From Rhabditophanes sp. KR3021 (Eukaryota > Nematoda > Chromadorea > Rhabditida > Alloionematidae): a DNA stretch of 64,000 bases. Positions 1 to 15,800 of this stretch are shown here, piece by piece (the stretch's first letter is position 1; each line of letters starts with the position of its first letter). The notes beneath the pieces are model-generated. The model did not search any database. It saw only the letters and a list, made by a program, of their open reading frames with translations, and was not told where the DNA came from. Location of the stretch: positions 3,472,001-3,536,000 of the forward strand of contig CAUJLY010000006.1 in NCBI GenBank assembly GCA_963281155.1. Direction: 5' to 3'. Made by a program: the position numbers and the translations under genes.

Positions 1-1794
<1,794 letters not shown>

Positions 1795-1809
1795 TGTTGT
1801 TCATTTTAG
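1795..1809 (+). promoter_or_regulatory. Probable trans-splice (spliced leader) acceptor of the kinase gene
   Basis: A T-rich run ends in TTCATTTTAG at 1809, 8 nt before the first ATG of the kinase frame. There is no convincing upstream coding exon, so the site fits a spliced-leader acceptor. A cis-spliced 5' exon cannot be excluded. Confidence 0.5.
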
Positions 1810-1817
1810 AAAATATC

Positions 1818-3026
1818 ATGATGGAAAGCCTTGTTTTTGAACAAAGAGTATATTCAGAAACGTCTGGTTCGTGTAAAGTTGAGGAAAAAAATTCGTTTAC
1901 TTCTAAAAATCTACCGAATTGTAATATGCAGGAAAAAGTAAAAACAGCCGCTAATCCGTTTTCGTTATCTGAACGTTCAACAGATTTTAGTGGGGATAAG
2001 CCAACCCAATATATTAAGCGAGAATCCTTTTCGCAAGAGATGACATTGTTCAATGATGAAACAATAAATTTGACGGAAGAGTATCAATTTAAACAGAGCA
2101 TTGATCAGTGTATAGGCAATGGAAGTTACGGACGAGTCTTTCGAGGCACCAACACAACGAACAATACTGGCGTTGCCGTTAAAGAAATGCTATCAATTTT
2201 AGTAAAAGAAAATGAGTTGCAAGTTTTACAAATTGTCTCAAGTAACTTCCTGGTTAGACTTTTTAAAGTTTGCCAAGATGTTTCCTCTATTCATACCTAC
2301 TTGATAATGGAACTTTGCGATACAGATTTATGCGAATATCTAAAATTCGACACTCCACAAAACTGTCTAAATGAGCAAAATTTGAGGTTAGTGACTCGTT
2401 TTATCTTGATTAGCATAAAAAATATTTATTTCCATACATAGTGTCCTTAATTTGTGTGTATTTGTAGAGTTGTCATAGATAATGTTATTAGAGGATATCA
2501 TGTTTTATATCAACACAAAATTGTTCATCGAGATATAAAGCCTCCAAACATTCTAATCATGCTAAACAATCCCAATCTCAATGAACCAGGTGGAATTTTG
2601 TCGGCAAAAATTACGGATTTTGGAATTTCACGTGTTTTAGAGGGGGATGAAAATGATAGCCAGGGAGAGTTGCCATTAAGTAACGTAGCCGGTACACTTC
2701 ACTATATGGCACCGGAAATTGGTGTAAATTTATTACAAGTGAACAATTACAATTATTCTGTTGATGTTTGGAGCATTGGATGTGTTTTGTTTGAATGTTT
2801 GACTGGAAGAGTACCATTTGATGAAGGCCAAATTTGCCGTTTATTTTTATACGCTGCTGGAGACAATTACGAGGCATACGAACAACCATTATTTCCCTCA
2901 GATTGCCACAGTTCTTATCAACAATTGATAGAAGGAATGCTTATGATTAGAGGAGCCAAAAGAACCAAACCAAATGAGCTTCTACAGATTGTAGATAAGT
3001 GGCAGGAAAAACAAGCAGACCATTAA
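1818..3026 (+). CDS. Serine/threonine protein kinase, family unassigned
   Basis: Two exons, 1818-2386 and 2468-3026, joined in phase 2 (AG|A) across an 81-nt intron, give 375 residues. The first about 95 residues are polar and unrecognised. The kinase domain fills the rest. Visible motifs are a glycine loop IGNGSYGRV (G100-V107), the VAVK lysine (about K122), a catalytic HRDIKPPN (H210-R211-D212), DFG (about D240), APE inside MAPEIG, and DVWSIGCV. All residues needed for activity are therefore present. The catalytic loop is of the Ser/Thr type. I could not place it in a named family, because the loop HRDIKPPN and the segment before it are not diagnostic. The C-terminal lobe ends soon after subdomain XI with no extra domain. 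It is convergent with adducin, with 473 bp between the stops. Confidence 0.85.
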
Positions 3027-3099
3027 TTTTAAGGAATATTAATAATACTAATAACACTAATGATTTTCAAAACATAAACACACTTAATGTATAAACATA

Positions 3100-3105
3100 A
3101 ATAAA
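3100..3105 (+). terminator. Polyadenylation signal AATAAA of the kinase gene
   Basis: A canonical AATAAA lies 74 nt after the kinase stop codon, followed by T-rich sequence. It is the only perfect hexamer close behind this gene. Confidence 0.55.
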
Positions 3106-3499
3106 GTTAATTACTTTCAACATCTAGATAAAAAATATTTTTCTCTGATAAGCTCCAAATTCATTTTATTTGATTTAATATAAAAGAGTGCCGTTGCAAA
3201 CATTAAACAAATTATAATTTTCAAGAAACATGCAAAACATTGTGCCCGTCATTACACATTTTTTGCATATTTGCATAACAAAGACTTTCATGAATTGTAT
3301 GGAATAATAGAATGCATCAAACTTTTGTAGACGACTTAAGATAATCCAAAAAATTTCCTTATTGTGAGAGTAAATTAAATTTATTTGATAAAATTTTCTC
3401 ATTTAAAAAGCAATGATTTTAAGAGTGTTTCTTGTTGAGTCAACCATAAAATATACTATTTGAAAGCTCGTCAATTATAATTCCAGCAAAAAAGGCCTT

Positions 3500-6429
3500 T
3501 TACTGCTTGTTTGATGCTTTTTTCTTGCCAAAGAAAAAAATACTTCTCTTCTTTTTCTTTTCCTTGACAGGAGAACTTTCGTTAGCCTACAAATATTTAA
3601 TATTTTGTTAGGAAACAATTTATTCTGCATCGTACGAACTAATGTCGTCAATTTTAATAGCAAAAACAAACATTTAAAACTTACATTGTAAGATTCTTCA
3701 ATCATTATTGATGGAGGGGATATTTCTGAAGTGTTGATAAAATTATACATATTTTCAATTAGTTTTAAAATAGATGTGTAAATAACAGAATGTTTTTAAT
3801 TTTTAAATTCACAAACATCAATAAAAATTATTTGTAATGTGAATTTGGATATAAAATAATATTTTCTTCATATCAAAGAAAAATGGTTTTTGTTTATTTT
3901 GCAAACAATACTCATATCTCATACATACGTTTCAAAAACAGTCTCTGTTATATATTTATCTTTTCGGATACCTGTAAGCATTTGAAGATTGGGAGTAAAA
4001 TTAATTCCTTTAAATTATATGCACACGTCAATTAAACTTTGAAAAGGTGGTATATAGAGGGGTTACTTAGAATGCGTTATTTATTTTACACTCAAAAAAT
4101 AGGACGCAAAGTGTGATGTGAATAATGTTCAATTGGCTTTTTGTGCAAGGTAAGAGTTTAATGAGAAGAGAGATGCTATTATTTGCATTTAATTGTTAAT
4201 TTAAGATAACTCAGTGCAAGAGGTAAATTGAATAGTTTGGAAAGGTTAAAGGTTAGTGCTGAGTTATTTTTTATAAACAAATCAAATAAACTTACGGCTT
4301 CCACCACTTGTTTCTGTTTTAACAATATTTGTAGTATCCTGCAAACTGAAGTCATGACACCCGGAAGCATCAGCACTAGCTTGTTTTAACTTAAACTTGG
4401 AGTTATTTTTAGATTTGTTGTACATTTGGATAGCTTCAGCTATTGATGCCTCATCCGCGTCACTTCTTAGTACGTCATTCTGGTTATTATCAATAACTTT
4501 GTTTTTCTTATCTTTGTTTTGAATGTAAGTAATGTAATCACTAATAGTCTCATTAGTTTCCAGCGAAAACGGATTAGGTGTATATATTTGATTGAATATC
4601 TGTGCTTGTGCTCTATATTTACTTTGGATGATTCCTTTAGAAGCTGCTCCGAAAGTTACAACATGCCCACGTTCATTGAATTGCCGTTCTTCAAAATCGT
4701 TAAATGGTCTGGGAAGAGCATCTACAGAAGTAGCATCAAATATTTGCGACTGAGGACCAGCATTTTTTGTTCCAGTTACACCACACATTTTCATAGCATG
4801 TTGCTTTGCCTTAAATTCTCTAGGATTTCCACCTAATACTGAAAATTGAGTTGATTGCTTGTAAGGAATTGGAGTCTCGTACACGCCTGAAAGATGATCT
4901 ATATCTTGTATCCATTTTGTTATTACTTTCGGATTCATAGTACCACACTCTAATGTCCTCACTTTTTGATAGACATTCGGCGAATTCATCCAACTCATTT
5001 TTTCTTGTTCTTTACGCATGGCTGCTAATCTGAACGTCTTTAACGATTCAGGGTCACTTTCATCTAATGCACCTGTTGAAATTGAAGATGGGGGAGTTGC
5101 CACATCATCCACCTTTTGATTAAATGTTTGGCTTTTTGTCTTTGTAATTGCTCGTTTATAAAAATGACCTGTCTTTAAATTTAAGTTATCTAATACTCGC
5201 ATCCAAGCCTCCCATTCTAATTCCCCTAACTTCCATTTATATTCTTTTGGATTACTGCTTAAATAAAGTCCCGTTCGCATTCTTCTAACTTCATTTTTTG
5301 CATTATCATAATTGTCTTCGACGACTTCTTTATTAGGAATATCCAAATTTTGTATTCCTACTTTGATTGCACGCAATTGAGTTTCACAAGCTGTTATGGT
5401 ATTGTAAGCAAAATAGAAGGCTTCTTCTATTGTGTCACCGCAAGCTAAAAATCCATCATTTTTAATAAATATAACGTTTTTGTGACCAAGTGTAGTACAG
5501 AATTTAAAACTTTCTTCATTTATATTAAGGGAATTCCCATTAAATTCTGTATACCCAATAGGTCCAATAATAATAGCCTCCTGACAAATAGGTAGCAATC
5601 CACTTTTCATTGATGACACAGCTGATACAGCCCCAGTCTGAATATGAATGATACATTTAACGTCTTGCCTGTATTTGTAAATAAATTGATGCAGATAAAA
5701 TTTGTTTATGTTAATAGCCATATTGGTTGATCCACCATCCAAGATTTCCCCATTCACCGATAACCTAAGTAAACTACTTGCCGTAACTTCATGGTAAAGT
5801 AATCCATGAGGATTGATAAACATTTCCTTTTCATTTAATGGGCTTCTTGCACTTATGTGATTTTTAAAACCTTGAGTCCATTGAAAGTTATCAATTAGCC
5901 TACACAATGAAGCCAATTTACAACGTGTTGCTTTTTCAGCTTTGGCGTACTGCGATAAATTAGAAATATCAAAAATAGGGATGATATTTTGCGTGAAAGG
6001 CTTGTACATCGGCAACGAGGTGCAATAATTTGGCAGCGTTCGTTGGGCAATTCTTTCTAAATCCCGCAAATGATTTACCTCTTCTTCATTTGATGGTATA
6101 TCTTTTTTGATGACATTTTCTAGTTGGGTGCAGAAATTTTTAGAATCAAGTATCTGTTGGACTCGTTTTCGTCGTTCCATTTCGTATAAGTCTTCCTGTA
6201 AAAATGATCAATTTTGTGTAAATACAAGCCATATCATGTTTAACAATTGTAAACATGGCGTTCAGTTTACCTTGATAGCAGCTGGCCTTTGCAAATCTTT
6301 AATATATTCTGGATCATCGCGGTCCATTTTTAATAGTCTTGCTATATCGGTACTTGCAGATTTACGCAATTCCGTAGATTGTCTTGGAGCCCTTGGTAGA
6401 GAAGCATCCCTTCGTTGTCGAGCTTTCAT
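3500..6429 (-). CDS. add-1: Adducin, membrane-skeleton actin/spectrin-capping protein
   Basis: The gene has four exons on the minus strand: 6429-6271, 6195-4296, 3725-3685 and 3586-3500, giving 728 residues, a usual adducin length. The N-terminus matches adducins (DRDDPEYIKDLQRP, then the ERRKRVQQIL segment). The body is the aldolase-II-like head, followed by an extended tail. The last exon encodes the lysine-rich MARCKS-related end, SPVKEKKKKRSIFFFGKKK, then stop. Adducins cap fast-growing actin ends and recruit spectrin at the plasma membrane. The basic tail is the usual calmodulin and protein kinase C target site. Splice phases agree at every junction. The 41-nt third exon is the weakest part of the model, although it restores the frame to the diagnostic tail. 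No close neighbour suggests co-transcription. Confidence 0.92.
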
Positions 6430-9400
6430 AATATCTAAACAATTATAGCTTTGATCAATACTTTTTATAACACGTTCAACAAAGAAAAGTTATTTATTTA
6501 GTCAAAAAAATAATACTTAAAGGCAACGTTAAAACTAATAAGGAGTGATAGAAAAAATTGAGTTAAAGATAAGAAGTTCTCTCATTCATTCGAGAGTATT
6601 TACTACGCATATAAGGAAGGGTAAAAGTTTGTTGGGCAGCTAAAGAAGTAAGCTGATTATGAATTGCATCTTTGGAATTCGTAAATACGTATACACATTT
6701 TATAATAAATCTTTGCCTTACCAATTCAAACTTAACTTACGCCTAGACAATTTGTCTACAGTGGCAAGAAGTCACAAAAGCATATAAATAATATATGATG
6801 TTCAATATACATTTTACTCAAGCTTATATAAAGTTATCAATAAACAAAATTTTCGACTATTTAGAAGTTGTTGTGATCTTAAATTTTGGGGTTATAAACA
6901 TACTAATTGAAGGTTCACCTCAAGAATGTATTAACATCACGTTACGTTTCAAGAGACCCTGATCTTGGCCGCAAAAACGGACAACATCTGATTTATAAGT
7001 ACCGAAAAGAGGTTTATTACGCAGGACAAAGCTAACGTTAAATGGTTTGAACTCTTATAATTTAATCATATGTAATCACTATTAAGATTCTTGAATCTTC
7101 AAAATTATTTCGTTATACTCTTTTAGAACAGTAATTTGAATATAGAAAAGGAAGGTATATCAAAATGGATAAAAGTCTATCAAATGGAAAGCTTTTAATT
7201 ATTCAATTTACAAGGGTCCTTTACTGTTAAAAGACTTGTTTTTACTTTTTAAAATGCAGTAATATACTTGTAAATACCGCTTCTACTGAACACTCCTCCA
7301 CTTAATTGTTCATTTATAATGCGGAGATAAATTCCAATTAATTTAGAGGCATTAAAATATTTAAGTACAATAATTTATACGACACATTATTAGCTATAAA
7401 CAAAAAATTATTTATAAATATTGAAAGCAACAAAAAGAATACGGTCCTCCATCAAATGCTAAAAGCTTGATATGATGTCTCTATATTTGATTAAATAAAT
7501 AGATTTATAAAACTTTGCACAAATAAACCTATGTAGATTATAATAATAATAGTTGACGAGAGAGCGTTCAAACTCGATCTGACATATTATCATTTTATCT
7601 CTAAAAATTGGAATTATTCAATTAATGTTTTGATTGTTACTTTAACACAAAAGGCATCAATGTGCTATTAGAGATGTTAATGGTGCCTGGAACTGAATTT
7701 ATTGAAAGTAAAATAGATACATACAAAAAATAACTGCTTTGTCAAAGTTGTTAAAAAGAGTAATCTATTGTGAAAGTTAACTATAATTCAGTTACCAGGC
7801 GTTTTCAATGAATATGTGAATTAAATTGAATGTGAAACACACACTAGACCATATATCTATATTAAACAAATAAAATAATAAGGAAACATGCATATTTTAC
7901 TAAATTTAAATGATACCATTTATTGTTTGCTCAACATAATCAAACAAAGAGCACTTTGATATGGCAAAAATATTATATTCTCATTAATAATGTACTAATT
8001 AATGACGCTATTGCTTTTTGTATCAAAATAATGCTCTTACTAATTTACCGAAAAATAAAGCCCTTTGAACGGAGTAAAATAAATTGTATTTTTAATTAAA
8101 CGAATAAATTAAATAACTGCATATGTGTTATAATTCCTTTTCAAACGAATGTGAACTGATTCAAAAGTTTACTTTATTACGCAAACAAAAAATGATGAAG
8201 TGTGGTGATTAAGATAGTTAGATAAGGTATTTGTATAGGATTGAATGATCAATGAGTTGCTTGTAAAATGCCTTTTTAATTTATTTATAGTGACAGTTAT
8301 TTTATTTTTACAATATTAATTACTTTGATATATCCCACTAACATGTAGGTCCTTCAAATTACCTTGAAATTTTGAAAGCACACGTACTGCATGTTTTAAT
8401 ATAAAAAGTGAAAAATTAACAAAAGCACTTTAAGTATTTATGGTGGAGTTTTTTTAGCATTACGTTAAGTACCAAGCATGGTCAACTCAAAATTACACAT
8501 TCAAATACGCATAATCAGAAAAGGCATAAATTATTCATAAATTATAGGGAAATTTTTGTCGAAGAGACATATTTTTACAAAGTACATAAATAAAACGGTA
8601 AAATTTGACAAAAAATGTAGTTTGTATATGTATATATTTCGCATATTATATAGACCGAATGCCTGCTTCAATGAGGAGTTTTAGATTTACTAAAATAAGA
8701 AACTGCATATCTACACATAATAAGTTAGAAAAGATCTTTTATCACTAATTTTTTATTCTAATCTAAGTAGTTTTAAAGTCTATGCTACTAAAATTGTATT
8801 AGGAATTGAAATAAATTTGTCTAATTCTAATACGCAAGATGTGATGTAAATGACCAAGAACCTTAAAGGAAATAAGACCAAATTAGTTTTTTGTCTTTTT
8901 GATAAAAAATGTGAGTGTGAATATTTGTTTAATGTAAAACCATTTCAGGCACACTTATAACTATTATGTTCATTTTTTAACTGCATAATTTGGAGTAAAA
9001 TTTCTTGATATAGTTCCTTTTAAATTATTTGGGATATCACACAAAATACAAATTCAAAAATAAAAATTTGTGTGTTAATTGCTTTTTTGTGATACAAATA
9101 AATGTATTGTATATACACATATATGAGCAATTTTAAATGAAACGTATGAACGATAGTTTATTTGTACATAATTTTGGTTTTACTCAAGATATAGTGGCCA
9201 AATAATTGGAATAAAAGAAAGTAAGATGTAATATAAAATAAGAATTGCATATAATGACTTCACTCTTTTCACGAAATTTAAATATTGTGTTAAGTAGATT
9301 GACAAGTTTAGTTGATTTCATGATGTTCAATACTTATTTTTGAGATTAAAAGGTTCTTAGAACATTTGCAAACAAAGAAATCAAGATGATTAGACCTCTT

Positions 9401-12400
9401 GTTTTTGCTTGTTTTGATATTGTATCGGACAAATTAATTTTGGCAAAAAAGAGTTGGTAATAAGTGTATTTGTAAGGATCTTGCATGTATGCACAGCTGT
9501 TATTTGAGATAAATAATTTTGATTTATTTAAAGAAGATTCAACAATGTTTTGAAGTATATACCTAAAAGCATTTATTTTAAAAGATAACAAAATTCACAC
9601 AAAGACTCCCAACTCTTAATGAATAAATGAATCTAATCTGCAAAGTAAATACAGGATAATTGAGTAAAAAATTGCTTCCTCTCTTTGAGAAAAATAATAA
9701 TAAATACTTTTGTGTTAAATTAAATAAAAGCTATTTATAAGCATCACAACATTTTGACATAACCAGACTATTTATGAAGTATAATTATGAAAGTATTTAT
9801 TAAATCGTTTTAACATAACCAATTTGGAATATTAAATTTCGCTTTTATTAAGCACATATATAATTTGAACCATTTATTTTATCTCTGTAAAAAGCATTTT
9901 CCAGATCTAATCTTCAATTTCCTACATTTTGTGTGTGTATCCACATACGCCATCATCACCAATAAGCACTTCTATGTTTGGACTTTTCTTTTGAAAACCA
10001 AATTTTCAATATAATATACGATTAGTTTATGCCAATCCTAATTTTTAAATTTCCATCTTTTTTAAGAAGTAAATTATGTTTTAGGTTTGTGGTCGTTTAT
10101 TGAAAATTATAGATTTTTAATCATTAAATATAAATATACTATTACATCCCCACAATAGACTATGCCAACCAATTTTTCAGACCAAATAATTAGTATATAT
10201 TATAGTATTTAGTGGTTTATTACTTTCTTTGACGGCTTTTTGCCAATTTAAATTTTTAGCTGTAGCATCCAATTTGTCTTATTTCAAATTACTATGCATT
10301 TATGATTTTATTGCGTTGGGCATATGCGTTTACTTTTAGATGTCAAGTTATATTTTGTTTTTAGTTTATATATGTAACAACAAAGTATGGCAGTATAAAA
10401 GTAAGAGGACTAAATTTAGCAAACATATTAATAAAAATTTAGGGATGCAAAGTACTTTTGTGTCGGAAATGGTGGCAAATGATATACCATCATTTTATTA
10501 TACGGTCATTATGCACACGTTCTTACTGCTAAATTTACTATATTCTTAATAACTGTTACTCGTCCCTCTATTCTTACCCTTAATTCCCTCTTAAATGTGT
10601 AAATTAAAAAACTGTTTAAGACGGAACATTAATGTGTATAATGTGCATATACTACTAGCTGCTTACCACAATTTATATCAAAGTGTTCTTATTATTCATC
10701 CTAATCAACGTTATAATTTCGTTAAACTCTAATACATTCATATCTTATAATCATATTTTATTTAAATATTCAACAAAAAAATACTACGATGAAAACATTT
10801 TTACACATAAAATTTGCTTCCTTTTTATAATCATCATTATATTTATGAGGAGAAATGCACTTTCATTTACTATTTTTATACCAATAATCTTTCCCATTGT
10901 ATGTTGAAGCATAATAAGCAAAATAAACGAAGCAATAAAGTTAATATGTGATAATGTCTAAGTAATAGCGTTATAGAAAGATTTTTTTAAGTGATTTTTG
11001 TTGTTGATGGCAAGCTGTGCATAATTTATGTGTATCGTAAAAGTTATGGATAATTAAGTCATTTGTAGGCAGATAACTCATGATCTATAGGGAAAGGCAA
11101 AAATTGAATTCCTTTGTTGTAGTTTGTTTTGATAAAATAATTTTTGATGGTAATGTTACTTTTTGCAGGGTAAAGTAGAGTTTGTTCACTTTTCTTACTC
11201 TAAACCAGCCGCTCCTTTATATATTTTTTTTGTGGCTTGTCTTACAACTTTCACCAGCCAAAGCCTCTCCAGTGAGTTTCTTCTTACTTTGCCATCGTTA
11301 CACCCAGCGGCAATATACAATCTTGTCGATATTTCTATTTCCTCTCTATTGCTTGGCCCGATATTCGAATAAGTATTGGTCAATATATATTTTGCGGTAG
11401 TATTTATTCTATTAAAGCAAGTCTGCTTTGACCATTTTACTTATTACGACCTTCTTATTGTTATCAATTGCACTTATCCTTAAACCGTATCAAAAAATAG
11501 CTTTTTGGGAAATCATTCCTCAATGTGGCTAATTATAAATATGGCTTAAAGTAGAGCTATTAATAAAATTTTAATGAAATTTGAAAATGACGTAATTGGA
11601 CCCATTCAATATGTATGTAAGCTATGAAAATGTGGTTCTGTTGAACGGAAGTGTAAAATTGTTTATATTTAATTAAATAATTTCCTTCATTGACGCAAAT
11701 TAACTGGGAATGGTATAAAATAAGATAGCGTTTATTATTTACTCCACTTTTAATAATATAAAATTTAATAAAGAGGTGTGTGATTTGTAGTGGATATCCA
11801 AAATGTCGTAGCATTTTTTTACCGACACTGTCAAATGAGAAACAGTATTAAGTTTCGATTGGTTTTTTAATCTGAAATGGATTCATCCTGACTAACAAAG
11901 CCAAACAATAGTACTCTTGTAAGATAAGGAGTGATAACCCTTGACAGTTTTCTGTATATTGAAGCCCTTTATCCTTTACAATTAGCTTATCAATTTTGAA
12001 AAATGTGAGCTTAGAGTAAGACAAAAACCTCTTCATTAAAGCCACTTAACGGTGACACACAACGTCCTTGTTCAGTCCAAATTCAATACAAAGTTTCCGT
12101 ATATACTATCAAAATCAGTGCTTTTGTTAAATATCTCTATTTTATCTCCCCCTTTATTTTTATTTATTTATCCAAAATTTAGCGCAACTTCCCATTACTC
12201 CCAAGACAACATATCTAATACTTCCATTTATTTTCACATACTTTCTTAAACTATCAGGGTCATTCTGTTTATTTTTTAGAGCTCATTCTACTTTCAGTTC
12301 AATAAAATAAATATTTTTATTAACACTTTGTCTAAATATTTTGTATTTCGTATAGAATATTTATAATAAAGTACACTTTCTAATATTGATACATGGACAA

Positions 12401-12802
12401 ATATCAAAATCCTTTAATCAAAAATAGCTAATATCAATTTAGATAGACTTTGAACAATAAAAGTATAACGAGTATCTCTTTTGTATCCAAGAATAAATAT
12501 AAAAGTTATCGAGAGAACAATCAACTATTTGCGATACATACATCTCAATTACAATAAAGAAAGCTGCCTTATCAAATTTGTTATTTATTAGTATATAAGC
12601 ATATATACCATATTGTTTCTCAACCCTCAACTTATTATTTCGTTATTATTGAATAAATTCATAACTAATTGATTTGATTGGTGACAAACTTCAACTAAAA
12701 AGAAAGTTAGTTACCTTTTACCGCATAATAAAAAACAAACAAATAGATGTTGATACAGATGTAACAAGACAGTTTACTGCTAAATCAAAAAAGTTATTTG
12801 AA
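6430..12802. other. 6.4 kb gene-poor spacer
   Basis: This lies between the divergent adducin and alpha2/delta genes. It is very AT-rich, with only short open frames of biased composition. The one patch that differs is 11195-11383, which is GC-richer and open in three overlapping frames. I see no conserved protein, RNA gene or transposon end. Confidence 0.5.
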
Positions 12803-15800
12803 ATGAATACTAAATTATTTATACAATATTTTCTAAAACTATTTTGGCTCCTATTATTGGTACTGATATGTCAAACATACGCGAATATTAACTCGAAAAG
12901 GTATACTATACATATTCTTTGTGTTCCTTACTTATAATTGTTTATGCAAATTCATTTTAGCGTATTAACAATGTCTTTAGAATTAGGAAACAAATTAAAG
13001 GAGTTTTTGAATGGTGTTAGTCAACCAGACAAAATCGTTAGCAATTACAGACAACATGCAGCAGCTCAAATGTATGATCCACGTAAAGAATTAAAAAATA
13101 TTAAGAAGAAAGTTGAAGCTCATATGGGTCATAGGGCGAAATTGGCATGGCAAGCAAAAACGAGTTTGCAGGCCAGAGCTTTGCAAAATTTAGATCCTGT
13201 TAAGGTTAACAATCCAAATAGCACAGAATTTATCAGGTATATGAACGCCAAAACTGGATCGGATAGTACGGTCGTTTATGGGGATGGACCGGAACGAGTA
13301 GCTATTTTTGTTAATAGCACAAATAGATTTAAATATACCACTAATGTCAACCTTTACCGATTAAGTACTAGCTTCGAGGCCAGTGCCGTCCATTTTCCGA
13401 CACCTGTCTATAATAGGCAGGCCGATTTGTTAAATCAGGTGCAATGGTCTGACATTGATCAAGTCTATCAAAAAAACAAAGAACGGATGAAGGATTTGTT
13501 TTTTCAATCTTTTTGTTCTGAAAGTGGCTTTATGCGATTTTTTCCAGCTGCTCCATGGGCCTTTGATAATGATGCGACACAATTGGATTTATTCGATTGT
13601 CGAAATACGGAATGGTTCTTAGCATCTGCGACTATGCCAAAAAATGTAATTATCATGCTTGATTTGTCTGGATCAATGCTAGGCCAAAGATTTGAAATTG
13701 CAAAACAAACAGTAGAAGCCATCTTAGAAACACTAAGTGACAATGACTATTTTAATATTATTCCATTCTCAAAGACAGCCAATCTATTAGGCACCTGTGA
13801 AAACGAAAACATGTTATTGCAGGCCACATTGAGGAATAAAAAGATTTTACGTTCAAAATTAGGCACCGTAACATCTGAAGGCAAAGCTGATTACGAGATA
13901 GCATTGGCTAAGGCCTTTTCAACTATATTAAATGTAAGTTGTTAAATTATTTCCATTGCAAAGTCCATCTTCTCACTTGCTTTAAACATAATTATTTTGA
14001 TGCTAAGTCCGCTACTTAAAAATTTAAAAATGAAATTGATAATTGGTCTGAATTATTGGTAAAAATCTTCATTTTAAAAAGACGCTTTTAAATTGCTTAT
14101 TTTTGTATTTGTCATATAGCATACAATTCGCTTATCCTGGTACACTAAAGAACAATATTATCATAACAGAAGCTTATATCACGACGGTGTTGTTAATAAT
14201 TGCTCCAAAGTAAAGATCCTCGAAGATCATGTAGTTTGTGGAACAGAAGCTGCTTTTAAAGTCGTGAGTATACTTATTTTGTGAATGGTGACTTCATTTT
14301 TAAGATGACATTTATTTATTATATTAAATGTATTATTGCTTTTGACGTAGTGAGTAAATGTATAGTAAATAATTATATATATTTTGTAATAGTTAATAAT
14401 TTGATATAAGTAAATATTGTGGGGTATATTTTATTTACATTTTTTGACATTTCAATATTATGTTACCTTAATGTTTTGCGACGTAGTTTGTATGCTTGTT
14501 GGTTGCAATTGTCTTAAAAAATACCAAATAATAAATATGAATGGTTGTTTAGATCAGCGATATCAATGATACAGATCATAAGTCTGAAATCGGATGCAAT
14601 AATGCTGTGATGTTGATTACAGATGGAGCGCCAGGATATTATAAAGAAACTTTTGAGTTGTATAAAATCGAAAAACGGGTACGATTTTTTTCCTTTTTGA
14701 TCGGTGAGGAAGCTGTTGATTTTATCCAAGTACAATGGATGGCATGTTTGCACCGAGGTTTTATGGTTCACATTCAGAATATGGCTGACGTTCATGAAAA
14801 AGTTCAAGTGAGTTGATAAAAGTGCCTCATGTTTGCTTACTTTGTTTGTTTTAGCATTATGTCAAAGTGATGTCAAGATCAGTGGGATATTTTGCTTCAT
14901 TAGTCAAGGAAAAAGATGCAACTTGGAGTGGTATTCAATTGGAAAGAGTAAGCAAGAAATTTGTGACAACTGTCAGTTATCCGGTAGTCCTAAATCAAAC
15001 GGTTATGGGTGTCTCATCACTCAGTATTCCGCTAATCGAACTCGAGCAATTTTCTGTGCCTAGTCTGATTGGAGCGAGAAGTCACTTTTTTATACTTGAC
15101 AATAATGGTTATGTCGTTGTTCATCCGCAACTTACTCCAATTGACCCATCAACTTCAAAATTAAAATCGGGTTATAATAATATGGATTTGATGGAAGTTG
15201 AAGTGATATCCCCGGAAAAACATGACATGGTAAGTTACACATTTTAGTAGTTTGAGGATTTGTTTAAATCAAATTTAAATAATCTTCAAATTTATTTAAT
15301 CAAAATAAAAAATAAATTTACATTAGTCATGGTCTCATACAAAAGATCCGTCCTTTTTCCCTTGCCCAGAAGGTGCATATTATACTCTTTGTATGGAGTA
15401 TCGTATAAAACAAGTGAGTCCGTAATATTATCGTTTTCGTAATTCTATGGTAATCACAAAATCTAATATAATTATCAATACATATTCTAATTAATGCTTC
15501 ATCAGTAAATCTATGCCAAAATTTAGTTCAAAAAATAGTAAAATATTCTTTTAGGACACTGCCCACATATTTACATGTGATAATATTGAAACGCCTAAAT
15601 GGGATATTCTATATTCAGTTGAAAATTTGGTAAGTATTTGTCTAAATTAATTAAAGCTGATTTCATTGTCATTGTGATTTGTTTAGAAAAGAGTATATCC
15701 ACAGATGAACACATATTACACGGAATGCGTTACAAATACAGAATTCATAATTGGATTTGCTATTGGAGAATCTGATGAAAAAAGAGTTGAAAAGAAGTTA

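Noticed and set aside
4179..6448. Open frames opposite or beside adducin (4179-4376, 4519-4836, 6107-6448)
   Set aside because: They are shadows of the adducin exons in other frames, without motifs of their own.
9346..10907. Several 60-90-codon frames in the 6.4 kb spacer
   Set aside because: They have low-complexity AT-driven composition and no acceptor/donor pairs that link them.
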